Program-made: the position numbers and the translations under genes
Assembly: GCF_014805625.2 (NCBI RefSeq)
Contig: NW_023998417.1
Location: 12,009,417 to 12,073,416, forward strand
Direction of reading: 5' to 3'
Length of the DNA stretch: 64,000 nt
DNA from: Glossina fuscipes
Taxonomy: Eukaryota > Arthropoda > Insecta > Diptera > Glossinidae
Notes under the pieces: model-generated
What the model was told of the DNA's origin: nothing
The model's database searches: none
The model's input: the letters and a program-made list of their open reading frames with translations, nothing else
Shown: positions 26,633 to 39,191 of the stretch, piece by piece
How positions within the stretch are numbered: the first letter of the stretch is position 1
Layout of the letters: each line of letters starts with the position of its first letter

Positions 26633-29147
26633 AGTGAAACACTTGCTTAAGAGCTTCAGTTTAAATACGTTCGATCAATAATTTATTACTAAATGCATAC
26701 TCATCATAGCGGATGAAGACAAACATCTCTAGATTTACCTCTAATTACTACAAATTTACATCTTCACATCTCTTTACTTTCGTTACAAAAAAAAAAAAAA
26801 AAAAAAAAAAAAACCGAAAGCAAAAATGAAAACAAAAACGAAAACATAAAAACTTCGTCATCGTATTACCTCTCTAATTACGGAAATATAATGCAAGATT
26901 TACCTTAACTTTCACATCAACTTTTTCTCAATATAATTAACATACACACATACACATATAACCACAAACGAATAAGCCATAATATAGCAAACAATATTTA
27001 TATTTCAAATTTTCAATATAAAATCCGTATCAACAGAAAAGCAAAGAAAAATAGAATAAATAAATAAATAAATATAAAGAAAAAGCAAAAAGGAAAACTT
27101 AATTAATTAACACACAAAATAATCTCAATTATAAGCCGACAAAATAAGAATTCGTAATCATTTTATTATAATAAACTATAATACTATACTTTATAAAATT
27201 AAAGGAAAAAACGAAAAAAAAAAAAAAAAATGATAATTGGGTTTCACTTTTCAAGCGCGCGCTTCCTATATGAGTGAATGTCTTAACTCATTTCAGTACT
27301 TCGCTGGTAAGTTTAAATAAAATCCAATTGCGAAATTTTTGCGTTTCGAAAAAAGTCAAGCTTTGTGTTCGCACGACAAGATCTTTTTCATAAAAATCGA
27401 TTTCAAAAAAAATTCGTCTTTTTTATGAGAAATCGACGGATCAGTTCAATTTTGGAGCACTTTTTCAAAGAAATAGCGAACGTACTTCTTTTTTAGTAAA
27501 ACAAACTAGATTAGTTTCCCCAAGGGTCACTTGTCGCTGCCACAAAGTTCCGAGAAAATTGACTTTACGAGTCCAAAGGTCATACATTAGTCAAGTACTT
27601 TTCATTCTATTAAAGTTAAAGTTTCGATTTTTGTCGAGAATTATTAAAAATCGAAATATTTTTTCAAATTTTTATCATTTTTTTTTTTTTTTTTTTTGGT
27701 CGTAGCTATAGCGAATTGTCAGTCGGTAAAGATATAACACTTAGCCACTCTTTTCTTTCTGACAGTCACGAATAGCGGACCTTATATGGGGAGGGTTAAC
27801 CCGATTCAATCCATTTTATAATAGGGTTCGCCCTATAACAAATTTTAAGAAAAGATCTCGAAAATTTGCGATTGTGTCAGCAAAAAGATAGATAGAAGTA
27901 GTATAATGCCTAAGCATATCATTGCCAAACCATGAGAAAATTCTATCACACTATTGGGATGAGATCATTCAGCCTACATCGCTTTCAGCATGTCTTTCTT
28001 TGCAAAAGAATAACCTGCATATACCCTGTCACCCAACGAGTTATGTCAATCTATTGAAAACTGGTTTTGCTTACGATCGATCGTACAAAGCACCACCTAC
28101 TTGGAAGTCTGTTGAACCATCATCAATAAATATAATGCGATTTCGGTGGTGGCCTTTTACGAAAAATATTTCCAGCTGAATAGACCAGACCTTGTTTTAC
28201 ACACTCTCATACATTTATCGAAGCTTTAGTACAGGCGCGTTGTCTGCGACTTAAACTCATTTCCAGTGCATTTAAGCAATGGGACAACATGAATAAATCC
28301 AATTTGTTTTTTAATGCATCATTCTCGCTTCCTCGCCTATTATGAATACTCCCTACCTGAAGCAGTTTTATGTTTGTTCATATACCACTGTTTTTTTGGG
28401 ATTCTTACGTCTTTTTAAGAAAACCAATTCTCGTTTTCATTCCAGTGTTCTTAATAAGAGTTGAAGGCGTAAGCAATTATCGAGATTGTAGTACAAATGG
28501 CGAGTATTTAGTTGAAGGTAAAAAATTTCCGCAGTCTTTTTCTCAGCATATTTGATGACATTGTATTTTTATACCTTCCATCTGTTACTAGAGACACACT
28601 ATATACATATATATATACATACAATTCTTTATAATGAATGGATATATTTTCTTTATTTAATTTTTATTTAGTTGTTGGTTTCTCCGAAAATATTGCTTTA
28701 GATGCTTAATTTTAGGCACTTTTTGCTTACTATTGAATACTATTATTAGTAATGTCATATCGACTGCAATACAAATTTACGTATGTATGTATAAATAAAT
28801 ATCACTCGGCTATTATTTACTTATCACGGATATCACTTTGAGATTGTACAACTATTTTTAAATTTGGCTAAGAATACTTATGAAAAAATTAAGTTTTATA
28901 ATATTTAATCAACTTAAGTATTTATATGAGGTCTTATGATGAATTCATTCTACCTAAGTCTTTTGATGCGTTCACCTAAGTAAATAAAGTAATAAAGGCT
29001 TCGATAAGTACGCAAGAACACATTTAGGTAACTTGTAATTAGTTTTTGGAAAATAATGCAGTGATTATGCGCTCATTTTCAAACTCATTACATATTCTTA
29101 TATCTTATATTAGTTGAGAACGATGAGATGAGATTTACGTTCCGACG

Positions 29148-29184
<37 letters not shown>

Positions 29185-29269
29185 GGGAAAAGAGATTTTT
29201 ATAACGATAACGGGTAATACGATTAGTTGAGCTAATTCAAACATCACATTTTAATTGTTGTTTCGCGCG
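21321..29269. other. AT-rich low-complexity region, probable 3' UTR plus intergenic DNA
   Basis: There is no credible coding exon. From 21321 to about 27240 the DNA is dominated by A/T, with AAT repeats (about 21459-21485), AAC repeats (about 22301-22345), TA runs (about 22057, 23030-23080, 26341-26390, 26541-26632) and poly-A tracts (about 23229-23317, 26787-26812, 27215-27230). Numerous AATAAA words allow many cleavage sites for distal exon B, so a 3' UTR of several kb is possible. Composition becomes less extreme after about 27240. A poly-A run sits at 29150-29179, near the ABC transporter's 3' end on the other strand. Short ORFs near 27922-28179 and 28370-28555 resemble nothing I recognise. 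Confidence 0.6.
23229..23317. repeat. Interrupted poly-A tract
   Basis: About 90 bases of almost pure A, with a GGGG interruption near 23266. Such tracts are error-prone in assembly. Confidence 0.9.
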
Positions 29270-32200
29270 TTAAGCGATACTGGTCGGTTTCTTTTTGTAA
29301 TTTTTCTCGGCATCTTTTAATAGTGCTGTGGCAGTGGTTATGCCTGTCTGATCAACTAGTTGATATAGAAAACCATTCGATCGCTGCAGCAATACAAAGG
29401 GATGATCTAATTCGACTGCCTTGCCGGCATCCATAACCAAAACGCGATCGCTGTCCATCACTGTGTGTAAGCGATGCGCAATTGTAAGCACCGTACATTT
29501 GGCAAACTTCGAACGTATAGACCTTTGTATAAGCTTATCGGTTCTATTGGGAAATGAAAAAGAAAAAATATTTCTTCAATTTGCTTACGCGTCTTTTAAT
29601 ATTCTCTCACTTACTCTGGATCCACATTGGCTGTAGCTTCATCAAGTATAAGTATTCTATTTTGCCTGAGAATAGCGCGAGCCAAACAGACCAATTGTCG
29701 TTGGCCTACACTGAAGTTGGCTCCACCGTCATATATACGGCAGTCCAAACCTCCGATTAGTGTTGAGACGTAAGATCTTAATTCTACATCTTCAAGGGCT
29801 TTCCACATATCTTCGTCTTGGCGTTGATCTAAAGGATCCAGATTGTAACGCAATGTTCCCGAAAATAAAACCGGATCCTGAGGTATTATTGAAATTTTGC
29901 TACGCAAATCGTACAGATCTAACATCTCAATATCGACACCATCGATAAGAATCGTACCTTCATTGTAGGCCAAACGGAACAGCGACTGTATGATAGAAGA
30001 TTTACCAGCTCCGGTTCGACCAACAATACCGATTTTCTCATTGGGCTCTATAGTGAAATTCAGATCCTTCAGTATATATATGTCATCAGGATTGTATTTC
30101 AAATTAAAATTTAAGAAGTCTATGCGTCCTTCGTTAGGCCAACCCATTTCCGCTTTTAAGATTTTTATCGTTTTACTTGATGTTTCAGGCGGCTGCTCAG
30201 TGTACTCCCAGATTCGCTCTACACTAGTCATTTGATTTTCAAGGTCAGCGGTCTGACGCATTCCCCACTGGCACATACCAATCATCGTTGTCGATTGTAG
30301 AATGGCCAAACCCACATCGCCACTGTTGAAATTTGTTGGCAATACCAAGAAGCTTAGAGTAACTAAACCAATGTATATAACGGAAATGACGTCAGTCCAT
30401 AATGCAAAAGCACGGTTGCTGGAGAGAAATAAAAACCAAGCTGATGTATTCGAATTTTGATACCCATGAAATTCGTTCTCTAGAACCTTCTCAGCTTCCA
30501 GAGCCCTTATAGTGGTTAAGCCTTGAAAAGTCTGATTGGTTAACGAGTAAACGGGGCTACGTGCTGGAAATTAAATGCAAACAGAACATATAATAAGTAA
30601 AGTTTAAGTTAAATTAAAAAATGCAACGCACAAATTGACTCCAAGCGTTTAACACTACGACTAGTACACACATAAAGATAGCGCACCACCATTAAGCATA
30701 AAACTATAACAATCGCTGGAATTAACAGCCAGTAATTGGCAATAGCTACGGTGATTAGAACACCCGTGACGTCAATGAAAAACTGAGAAGAAGAAAACAT
30801 AATAAAATATATTCGATAAGCGATATTTTTAGTTTAAAAGCACTTACTGACAGACAATCTATCAATGTATGAGGTAGATCGGCGTCCACGGTGCGTATAT
30901 CTTTGGAGAAACGATTTAGAATTCGTCCCGATGAAGTAGTGTTAAAGAATAACATACTGGTGCTTGTAATGCCACGAAAGAGGCGATCATGTAGCTTCAA
31001 AGAAATTCTAAGGCACATAGAAAAAAAGCCAAACGTTCTCACCAAATACACAATCAAAGTGCTTCCTAATAACGACGAATATATCACGATACGTTGTTGA
31101 CGTTCTATCGCTACTTCTCCGTCATAACTATTATAGCTCTCAGTTATATTATGTGCATCGTAGTTAGTAAAATTTGTTGAAGTATTTGTGACTGCGATTC
31201 CTACATTTTCTTCCCAAATAACCCTAAAATGAAAATCTCCTCTTACTAGACTATAATATGCCGGCCGTGGGCCGCGTATTTCATAATTACCATCTAGACA
31301 AAAAGTAATCCACCCCCGTCAACATAACGCGGGCGCATATGAAGAGGGCGACTATAAGAAGAAGAACGAACATATTTTCCAAAGCGCGAAAGTAAGATAG
31401 ATATACATCCAACTTCACTGCACCCACTGCTTGGCTTTCTTTGTTTAAGTCTTCCACCGATTTCTCCCCTGGATGCAGTAAATGATTGTGTTCTAAGCTC
31501 CTTTCCGAGTCGCTACGTGACATCTGGCTGAGGCTACTCAATTCATCTTTAATTACTTTATCAAAACCACTTTCGTCAATCGTTTGAGCCAAAAATTGAA
31601 ATTGATTCGACTTTTGCAACTCCTGGTAACTTCCCTGAGCAATAACGCTACCGGCAGCTATTAAAATGAGGTGCTCAATATTGTTTAAGTACTGCAATTG
31701 ATGAGTAACTAATATACGAATTTTGCCCGCCAGAAAATTGTTAATACAGCTCTGAAATATATGCCTTCCCACTTGCGAATCTACCGCCGACAGCGGATCA
31801 TCCAGAAGATAAATATCAGCTTTGCGATATATAGCTCTGGCCAGATTAATGCGTGCCTTTTGTCCGCCGCTTAAACTAACTCCTCGTTCGCCTACTACAG
31901 TTAGGTCCCCCCGCGGTAGTAGCTCAAGGTCTCGCTCCAAGTCGCACGCTCTCAAAACACGCCGATAACGTCTGTCGTTGAACTCCTCTACGAAGACCAC
32001 GTTATCGCGAATAGTGCCTTCAAATACCCATGGCTCTTGGGAGCAATAGGATATTTTACCGTTTACCAACACTTCACCAGAATCTGCATTAATTTCGCCC
32101 AACAAGACATTTAACAAAGTAGATTTACCAGCACCTACTGATCCCACCACAGCAGCTAGTGTCTTATCCTTAATTGTAATGTTAAAATCGTTGATAGCCA

Positions 32201-35200
32201 TCGCTCTCTGAGTACTTGCAACGTCAGATTCCGATTCCCATGTTGCTGTGACATTTCGTAATATAACGCTTTTATTCGATGCATTTATGTTCTGCTGACG
32301 TCTAACGCTTGCCGGACTTGTAAATACCGGCTCGACCAGGAAATTAATGTCACTATTATTTTCTTTAGGCTTTTTTATAGGTTTTATATCTTTATGCTGA
32401 TTTCTTTTGTTCTTTAAATGTTTATTCTTGATGCCATTCTTCTTTTTATCGTCGATTGGTTCTTGTTCGCCATCTAACAGAAATTGTGCGCAACGCTTAG
32501 CTGAAACGCAAGCTTCAGCTATAAATGTTATCGAGAGTGGCCAAAAGTGCACCATTGAATCGTTAAGCATGCTAAAATAAGATGACACAGTATAAACTCG
32601 TTTAGCTGTTAAAGCATCCCCCAAATAGATGTATGATACCAAAGCCAAAAATATCGACAATGGAGAAATCATTGAAGTGCAAGCCAAAGCCGCATAAATA
32701 AACGAAGTTCCACGTATGGCCTGAACTTCTTTCATTCGTACATCTGCTATCACCTTAGCGAAAGACTTTTCCCAGGCGTACATTTTGATTACTTGAATGC
32801 CTTGAATAATTTCGTTCATTAGTTTAACTCGCAAGTCCGTTCGTTCGGCAGTTTTCTGCCGATAATAGGCGGCTTTTTTTGCTGCCCACGCTTGCAATGG
32901 TATAAAACTAAGCATGAACGTAACACCTATCACGGCCGATATCCCGATCTCTTGAAACATTAAATAACCGATTATTAAAGATTCCGTCGGTCCTTTCCAG
33001 ATATCGTGTAGAAAACCTAAAGCAATATCGAAGCGACCTAAATCGTTTGACAATAGGTTAATGGCACGACCCCGCAAGCCGTCATTACTTGTGTTTCTCG
33101 ACATACGCAGGCATTTGCGATAAATTAATCCTGAGAGAGCTAAACGTATTTTTGTACCAACTTGAAAAATATAAAATATGAAGGGATGAAATGTTAATAC
33201 AGGTACTGCCGAACACAATACGATGCCAATCGCCAGCAGATAAACGTCTTGTTCACTAATTGTTTCTTGGCCGCTAACGAAATAACCAACGAAACCTCCC
33301 AAAAAGAGCGGCTGTAAGCATCTGTATACCAAAATAATAAGTAAAGCAATATGTTATTATAGCTCTTCACTCAAAAATATGATAAAATAAAACCCACTTG
33401 CTTAAAGACTCACACATTGAGTATAATATTCCTAAAGGTATGAAAGTTTTTCCGTGGGCCGCCATTATCATACGTAAGATGCTTGGTTTATCGCGTCTCC
33501 TTTCCTCATCCCATAATTTACTAAATGTATCTGTGCAGCGTTCACTGTCCAAGTCATTACAATGCTGATATAAATCTTCGTCTAGCAATGGACCTTTTAG
33601 ACCTCTTCGGAAAAGGGCATTCATCCACCTATCAACAATGCAATAAAAGATTTAGATACATTGTTACAAATCTGTAAATATTTTCACAAATATTATGTAA
33701 CCGAGATAAGGGCAAGTTTGATGAACACGGTCTGCATAAAGGATTCTTTTATATTTTATATTGCATGGGAGCCGCATGAAGAGGCTTCTCCTCTTTTTTT
33801 GTTATTTACCAACTGAGAAATATTAGCTCGCAAATGCCGCTCTAATAGCGGGCGATCCTCTTATTACATTATATATAGCAAAAAAAAATAAATAAATAAA
33901 ATAATCATCTTAACTAAATAGTCGTCGGATAGCGGTTTGCAACAACGATTTCGGACTGACTTGTAGCTATTGCCAAACGTTAATTACAGTTGTATCAGCC
34001 ACACAAAAAGAGGCTATATAAACATCTAATGCACACGCACACGCACGTTTAAAAAATTGTTTTTTTTTTTTCTTTTTTGTGAACACACTGTGTTAGATAT
34101 GCTAAGCTATTCAAACATTTTCCATCAAGCGCCGTCAGATAAAAAAGAAGAAGTCTGGTCCAATAGACTTACAGGCACAAGTATTGACATAAAGCGATCG
34201 TGAATCTTGCGATGGTGGCGAAGGTCTTACGTCTAGTTTTCCGCAAATTACAAACGCTCTGAATATGTTTACAAATTGAGTTATATATGGGGCTAACAAT
34301 ACGCATACTAGTCGGCCGATCGGAAGAAAACGTAAAGTTGACCTTTAAGATAGCCCTTGTGACAAGTTCCAAATCAGTATCTTCTTCAGGCCCCAAATTA
34401 CCCTTTTTTGCTTACTGTGAACACATTCATGGGGAAATCAAATTTAATCTACGCCTAGCAACTATATATAGTACAACTGACAAATTTCAACTTTTAATTA
34501 CGTAAGTACTTCAACATGGATACGGACGCGGAGATAAAGTATGCTAGTGCCTGGGACTGATCAAAAAAGTCTACACTCTGGCATATTTGCGAATGTTATC
34601 AAACATCAGCCTGCCACTATAAAATCTAAACTTTATTCGTAGCCGGTGATCATCACCTCTCCATTAAATAAAAGCTTAGACATTAAATGTCTGTCCGTCT
34701 TACATTAATGTCGCTGAAATTATGCTCTCTATGCTAGAACAATCCAGAACAAAAGCAACACTAAAGAAATTTAATACTAATAGTCGAAGAGAAATTATAG
34801 TTTTTTATTAAACTATTGTCAACTACTACCCCGGTTTGCTATAAGTTATTAATCTCACTTGACTGAATCATGAAAACCAGTCGCGACTGTTATGTATTTT
34901 TATAAATAAACAATTTGCTTATAATAGAATAATCTAATGAAATATACAATAAATAGGCAATCATTTCATAGAAAAAAATAGGATAAATTCTTTAACTGCG
35001 ATTGTATATATATCTTGGAGAAATTCCTCTTAATAGTTCGAGTCAAATGTCATATGTTATATGAATCTGCAAAATTAAGCTTAATCTAGAAAATAAGCTA
35101 AGGGAGTACTGTGCACATACACATACACTAAACAACATCCAGAAATATGCATCAGAGATCGTTTAAAGATTTACATATATTCTTAGATGCATATATATCA

Positions 35201-37477
35201 GTCAACGTCTATCAGTCAGTTAATGTCTATCATACCCCGCGACTGTCTTTCTGTCACACGCCTCGCAATCCATCGGCTGTAATAGAAAGCAGAAAAGTGG
35301 ACTTAACTCTGTTATTGGCTGACCATAAGTGATCATAGTGCCAAGGAGCTATAATTCTCAATTTATGCCAAACCCACAATATATGATATTTGTATGCATA
35401 TAAAATCACATTTACATGTGGGGTACGTAAGCATCTAACAAACATATTATACCGTCTTTGATGGATATGGAAAGTGTGCCAAATCTATTGAAAACAGTTA
35501 TTTATGTCGACGAAAAGCACTGGTATTTTGTATATTTATTTATTGATTTTGAAATAAAGTTGAATAAAGGGGAATATATGCGCGATATGTTATCAAAATA
35601 GCAAGAATTCGATATCTTTACGATTAAAGGGGGAAGCAATAATTTCCGTTAGTTATATATGGCCCTGAAAATTCACTCTCACTTTACATATGACTAACAG
35701 CGAGCGTTCATTTACTACAGCTTCCTTCGCGATCGGAAAATATGCTAACTTTGTTAATCGCTTTGTAAACTCTAATTGCATGCTTCAGAAAATCGATCTG
35801 GTTACGGCCGCTTCTTTACCCATTCCTCGTCCCCATATTTCTTCTATGCAACATATACGAGGGATGGTTTATATCTTGTTAAAGTTACTCTTACTTTTAA
35901 TTCAAGAAGTGAACAAGACTGAAATGGACAAGAGACTATGAAAAGACCTATACTGCAAGGTTGACATTATGGATAAAACAAGAAAAACTGTAAATTTTTA
36001 GAAATTTCAGAAAAAACCGATTTCCACAAAAGGTGGTTTGAGGTTTTATGCTACTATGGTCCCTCGGAAAACAAACTTTTCCCCCCTCGTTTGAATCCAT
36101 ATGAAGATGAGTGTAGGCTTTCTTGACTCTTAGTCGGTCGCTTCTGCTTGGAAATATCTAAGCTTTAGCCAAATACACCGAAAATTTCTTAGATACTCTC
36201 TCTACTCGTCCTTTAGAAATTAGATTTTTAGATTGCAATGCAATTGATGGATGGGTGTCTAACGATTCGTGTTTAACTTCTGTCGCAGCTCGTTTAATTC
36301 ACAATAAAACCAGAAGAGTTGCGAAATTAATTAATTTCTCTAGCAACAACAGTAACAAAGCATGTGCTTTCGACTAATGCATTGACGGTTAAAAGATAAA
36401 GACTTATAATGTTTAAATATAAGCACAGAAGAAGAAGACATCACATAAATAAAATGAGTCAGAAAAAGTATATTTGCCTCGGGATGAAAGTTTCATCTCC
36501 ATCACCTCACACCACACAACACATAAAGATATTTTTTAATTACGGACGTGTCACTGGGCCGATAGGAAATTTTCTAAATAACGCTAAGAAATAATTATAG
36601 CAAGTTTTAAAGTGCATAGTGAATTTTTGCTGCAATGGTTCATCCAATACATTATATGTTACAGTTTTACAGCTGCTACGCGCTGCATCGAGCGCAGATA
36701 ATCCCTATTTTCAAATATGATTTATGACTGTTAGCTAAGCACATATGATATATGCGAGGTTTCAGTTTTCTACCGCCGAGAATAGATATATGAACAGATT
36801 GAGAATGGATTGAGAATGCCTTATAATGTCCTTTTTTTTAAAAGGTACTCTTTATCATCTAATTTACTGATGAATACATCACGACAATCTAGCCACATGA
36901 AAGGGAGTAAATTAATAAAATTCATATATGCCTATAACTGTAAATTTTCAAGAGAGATCCTTTCGGCAGACATGAAACAATTATTTGAAATTTTGCAATA
37001 AGTTAAAATATATGATAAATATTTGGTTTTTGATTTATAAACGTAGATTCAAAATATAATAAGAGCTTATGAAACTTGGAAGCCAGAAAGTTTTTACGAA
37101 AAAATTAAATTTAATCGCCTGCACAATATGCACACATAATGCTTACTTGATATTAAAGATTAATGTTTATTTATGCTATGCGAAACGCTGCAATCTTATG
37201 TTGAAGATAGGATAAGATGAAACGGAAATCAATCAAAAACAATCATTTGCACGTGAGAAATATAATTGAGTGATTTAGTTTATCAGTGCACTTTTTGCAA
37301 CATTTCAGCATTGACTCAAAAGACCGTCCTACGCGCTCTCATTTAAACCCTTTCCTTCTCTCTTCATATATATTATATGTGCATATGTGTCACTTACCAA
37401 AAACTCCAGCGTGAGAAAAAATTTGCAGTTGAGTAGGGATTTTGCGGACGAGTAATTTTTTTCCGAGTTCTATTCAT
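29270..37477 (-). CDS. ABCC-family (MRP4-type) ABC transporter
   Basis: Seven coding exons on the minus strand: 37398-37477, 33398-33628, 31291-33321, 30848-31223, 30632-30782, 29615-30563, 29270-29543; 1,363 aa, in phase throughout. The first exon encodes [20 protein letters not shown] and is joined across a 3.8-kb intron to [20 protein letters not shown], the typical start of short MRPs without TMD0. NBD1 (about residues 490-620) has Walker [10 protein letters not shown], signature [14 protein letters not shown] and Walker [16 protein letters not shown]2 (about 1125-1290) has [23 protein letters not shown] and [12 protein letters not shown], with H-loop TIAHRL. Two membrane domains flank NBD1. 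It is an ATP-driven exporter of organic anions or conjugates by family; the substrate is unknown. A Lys-rich linker precedes NBD1. Confidence 0.92.
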
Positions 37478-38533
37478 AGTAAATTTTTATTCTTCAGGAG
37501 TTACAGTTATTTTTACAAATATTCGATTAACTTCATAATCATTTAAAGGGAAAGTGGGATTAATTAAATTTATTTATAAAAATTTAATTTAATTGATATC
37601 ACAAAATTAATTTTTAATAATTCCCTAATTTAAACCAAATTAACAGACACACTTTTAATCAAATCGCTTTTATTTCTTATAAAATTTGTTGGTTTAACGT
37701 TCAACTGTTTGTTTCGCTTTTATTTATTGATTACAATGACAATTAAATTAATAATAAGTTGATCGCCACAGCTGCGTTACAGACGTTTTAATAATAAATT
37801 GAATATTTTTAATATAATTGATGTTTCTTTATTCACGTTGCTACAATGTTACAATGTGCTTAGACCAAATGCTTCGTCTTGATTAATAGATTCCGTGAAT
37901 TCCATCAAGAAATGGTTTTTTTCAAGAACGCGACTGAAAAAATTCAAGAAAACGTGTAGATATATATATTGATGTTTCTCTCTTCTTTCTCTCAGAGCAA
38001 ATCAAACTGTTTCAATAACAGCGGCAAGCAATCCTCTAATGCTGCGGAGTAATTCTCTCGCAGCGAGTAAAATTTTACGATAACAGCTAGCTTTGACTAA
38101 ACTGCCCTTAGATTTTCATTTGCATAGAAAAATCTCACAATTACCACAACTACTATGCAATTACAAATGTTCTCCCACATTGCCATCAAACAATTATTTT
38201 GGGTAAATGGCATAAGCACTGCAGCAAACTGTACGCGTTTTGTAGATCTGATTCTTGTCGGATTCAAACAATGACCTATAATTTGTTCAAGATTTCTCTA
38301 CAGTTTGCCGATATTGAAGTGAAAGGGACATAGGAGACCGTTCAATGTTAATTCACGAGTTTTTCTTAACATCTCCTACTTTTGACCAGGCGCACTTACC
38401 TTAAACAAATTCCTTCAACTGGCAACAAGTTACTTGCTTAAGGAGGAGGACTAACGCATTATTTCAATTAAATCAATTTTAGTTCTCATAAAATACTTTT
38501 CCTAGTAGGCAGTAGATTGCCATAACGCTTCTT

Positions 38534-38643
38534 CAGTGGCGGAGACAAGAACGCCGTTTGCCGAACAAGCCAATGATTTTCGTGAAAAGATCAAGAAATG
38601 GCTCCAAAAAAACAAGCCCCTACAAAATGTTGAGGTGGGCTAA
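38534..38643 (+). other. Orphan terminal-exon-like ORF
   Basis: After a CGCTTCTTCAG acceptor-like sequence, one frame reads AETRTPFAEQANDFREKIKK followed by WLQKNKPLQNVEVG and TAA, an amphipathic charged helix unlike the surrounding DNA. AATAAA words follow within 30 bases. I found no upstream partner exon on the plus strand, so it may be the end of an unrecognised gene, a gene remnant or chance. No function is assigned. Confidence 0.25.
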
Positions 38644-38645
38644 GT

Positions 38646-38735
38646 GATAATTCTTTACCCTATTTTCTAATAAATGATAATTCTTTACCCTATTTTCTAA
38701 TAAATGATAATTCTTTACCCTATTTTCTAATCTAT
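38646..38735. repeat. 30-bp minisatellite, three copies
   Basis: The unit GATAATTCTTTACCCTATTT plus TCTAATAAAT repeats with a period of 30 bases starting at 38646, 38676 and 38706; the third copy diverges at its end. Two of the unit junctions contain AATAAA. Confidence 0.9.
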
Positions 38736-39191
38736 GATAATTGTAAATGAAATTGTAATTTTTAATGCCGAGTCTTCGTAATGTTCCGTTATGTTGCTTA
38801 CCCTATATTGAACTTATATTCCCAAACCTGGAAAAGAGCGCGGTTCATTTTTTTGTTTAGGCTCTATTGTTTCTCATCTATCAAATAGCGGCAATCAGGC
38901 AAATTTCTCCAAATGGCAACACAGGTGTTTGCCCAACAATTCGAGTGATTTGCAGTTTTTCTCGCCAACTAATTTTGTCTTAAAATAAAATATATATATT
39001 TTAATTAAATACTTCTACGTAACTCAGTGCAAAAGCAGTTGAGATTTATCCCATTTAGCTTTTATTTATCGGAGAAACTTTCATTTCATTTAGTGTTCAT
39101 ATAAATTAAGGTTAGTTTGATATATTTTTTTTTAAATTTGTTTGTCACTAAGCCTTTTTTGCCTTCAAAGGGGAGTGGTTTAAGAGCAAAA

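Larger units (their letters stand above)
37478..39191. other. Divergent intergenic region between ABC transporter and Rpn2
   Basis: It contains presumed promoters and 5' UTRs of both genes. On the minus strand a good donor (exon edge at about 38400, AAG then GTAAGT) could end a non-coding first exon of the transporter. On the plus strand a 60-base intron (39111-39170, AAG|GTTAGT to TTCAAAG) may interrupt the Rpn2 5' UTR. Both are inferred from splice motifs only. A candidate orphan exon (38534-38643) and a 30-bp triplicate also lie here. Confidence 0.5.

Noticed and set aside
27922..28179. 85-codon plus-strand ORF
   Set aside because: No recognised domain, weak start context and no splice-consistent neighbours in AT-rich DNA.
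33404..33412. GTGAGT donor just upstream of the chosen donor in transporter exon 2
   Set aside because: It is closer to consensus but leaves the wrong phase for the next exon. The AA|GTGGGT site keeps the MRP frame.
34169..34505. Opposed ORFs in the large first intron of the ABC transporter
   Set aside because: They overlap on opposite strands. The true first exon was found at 37398-37477 with correct phase.
39117..39191. Upstream in-frame extension of Rpn2
   Set aside because: It lacks a good ATG, is hydrophobic and T-rich, and overlaps a likely 5' UTR intron acceptor. The conserved start MSLTSAGG is at 39192.
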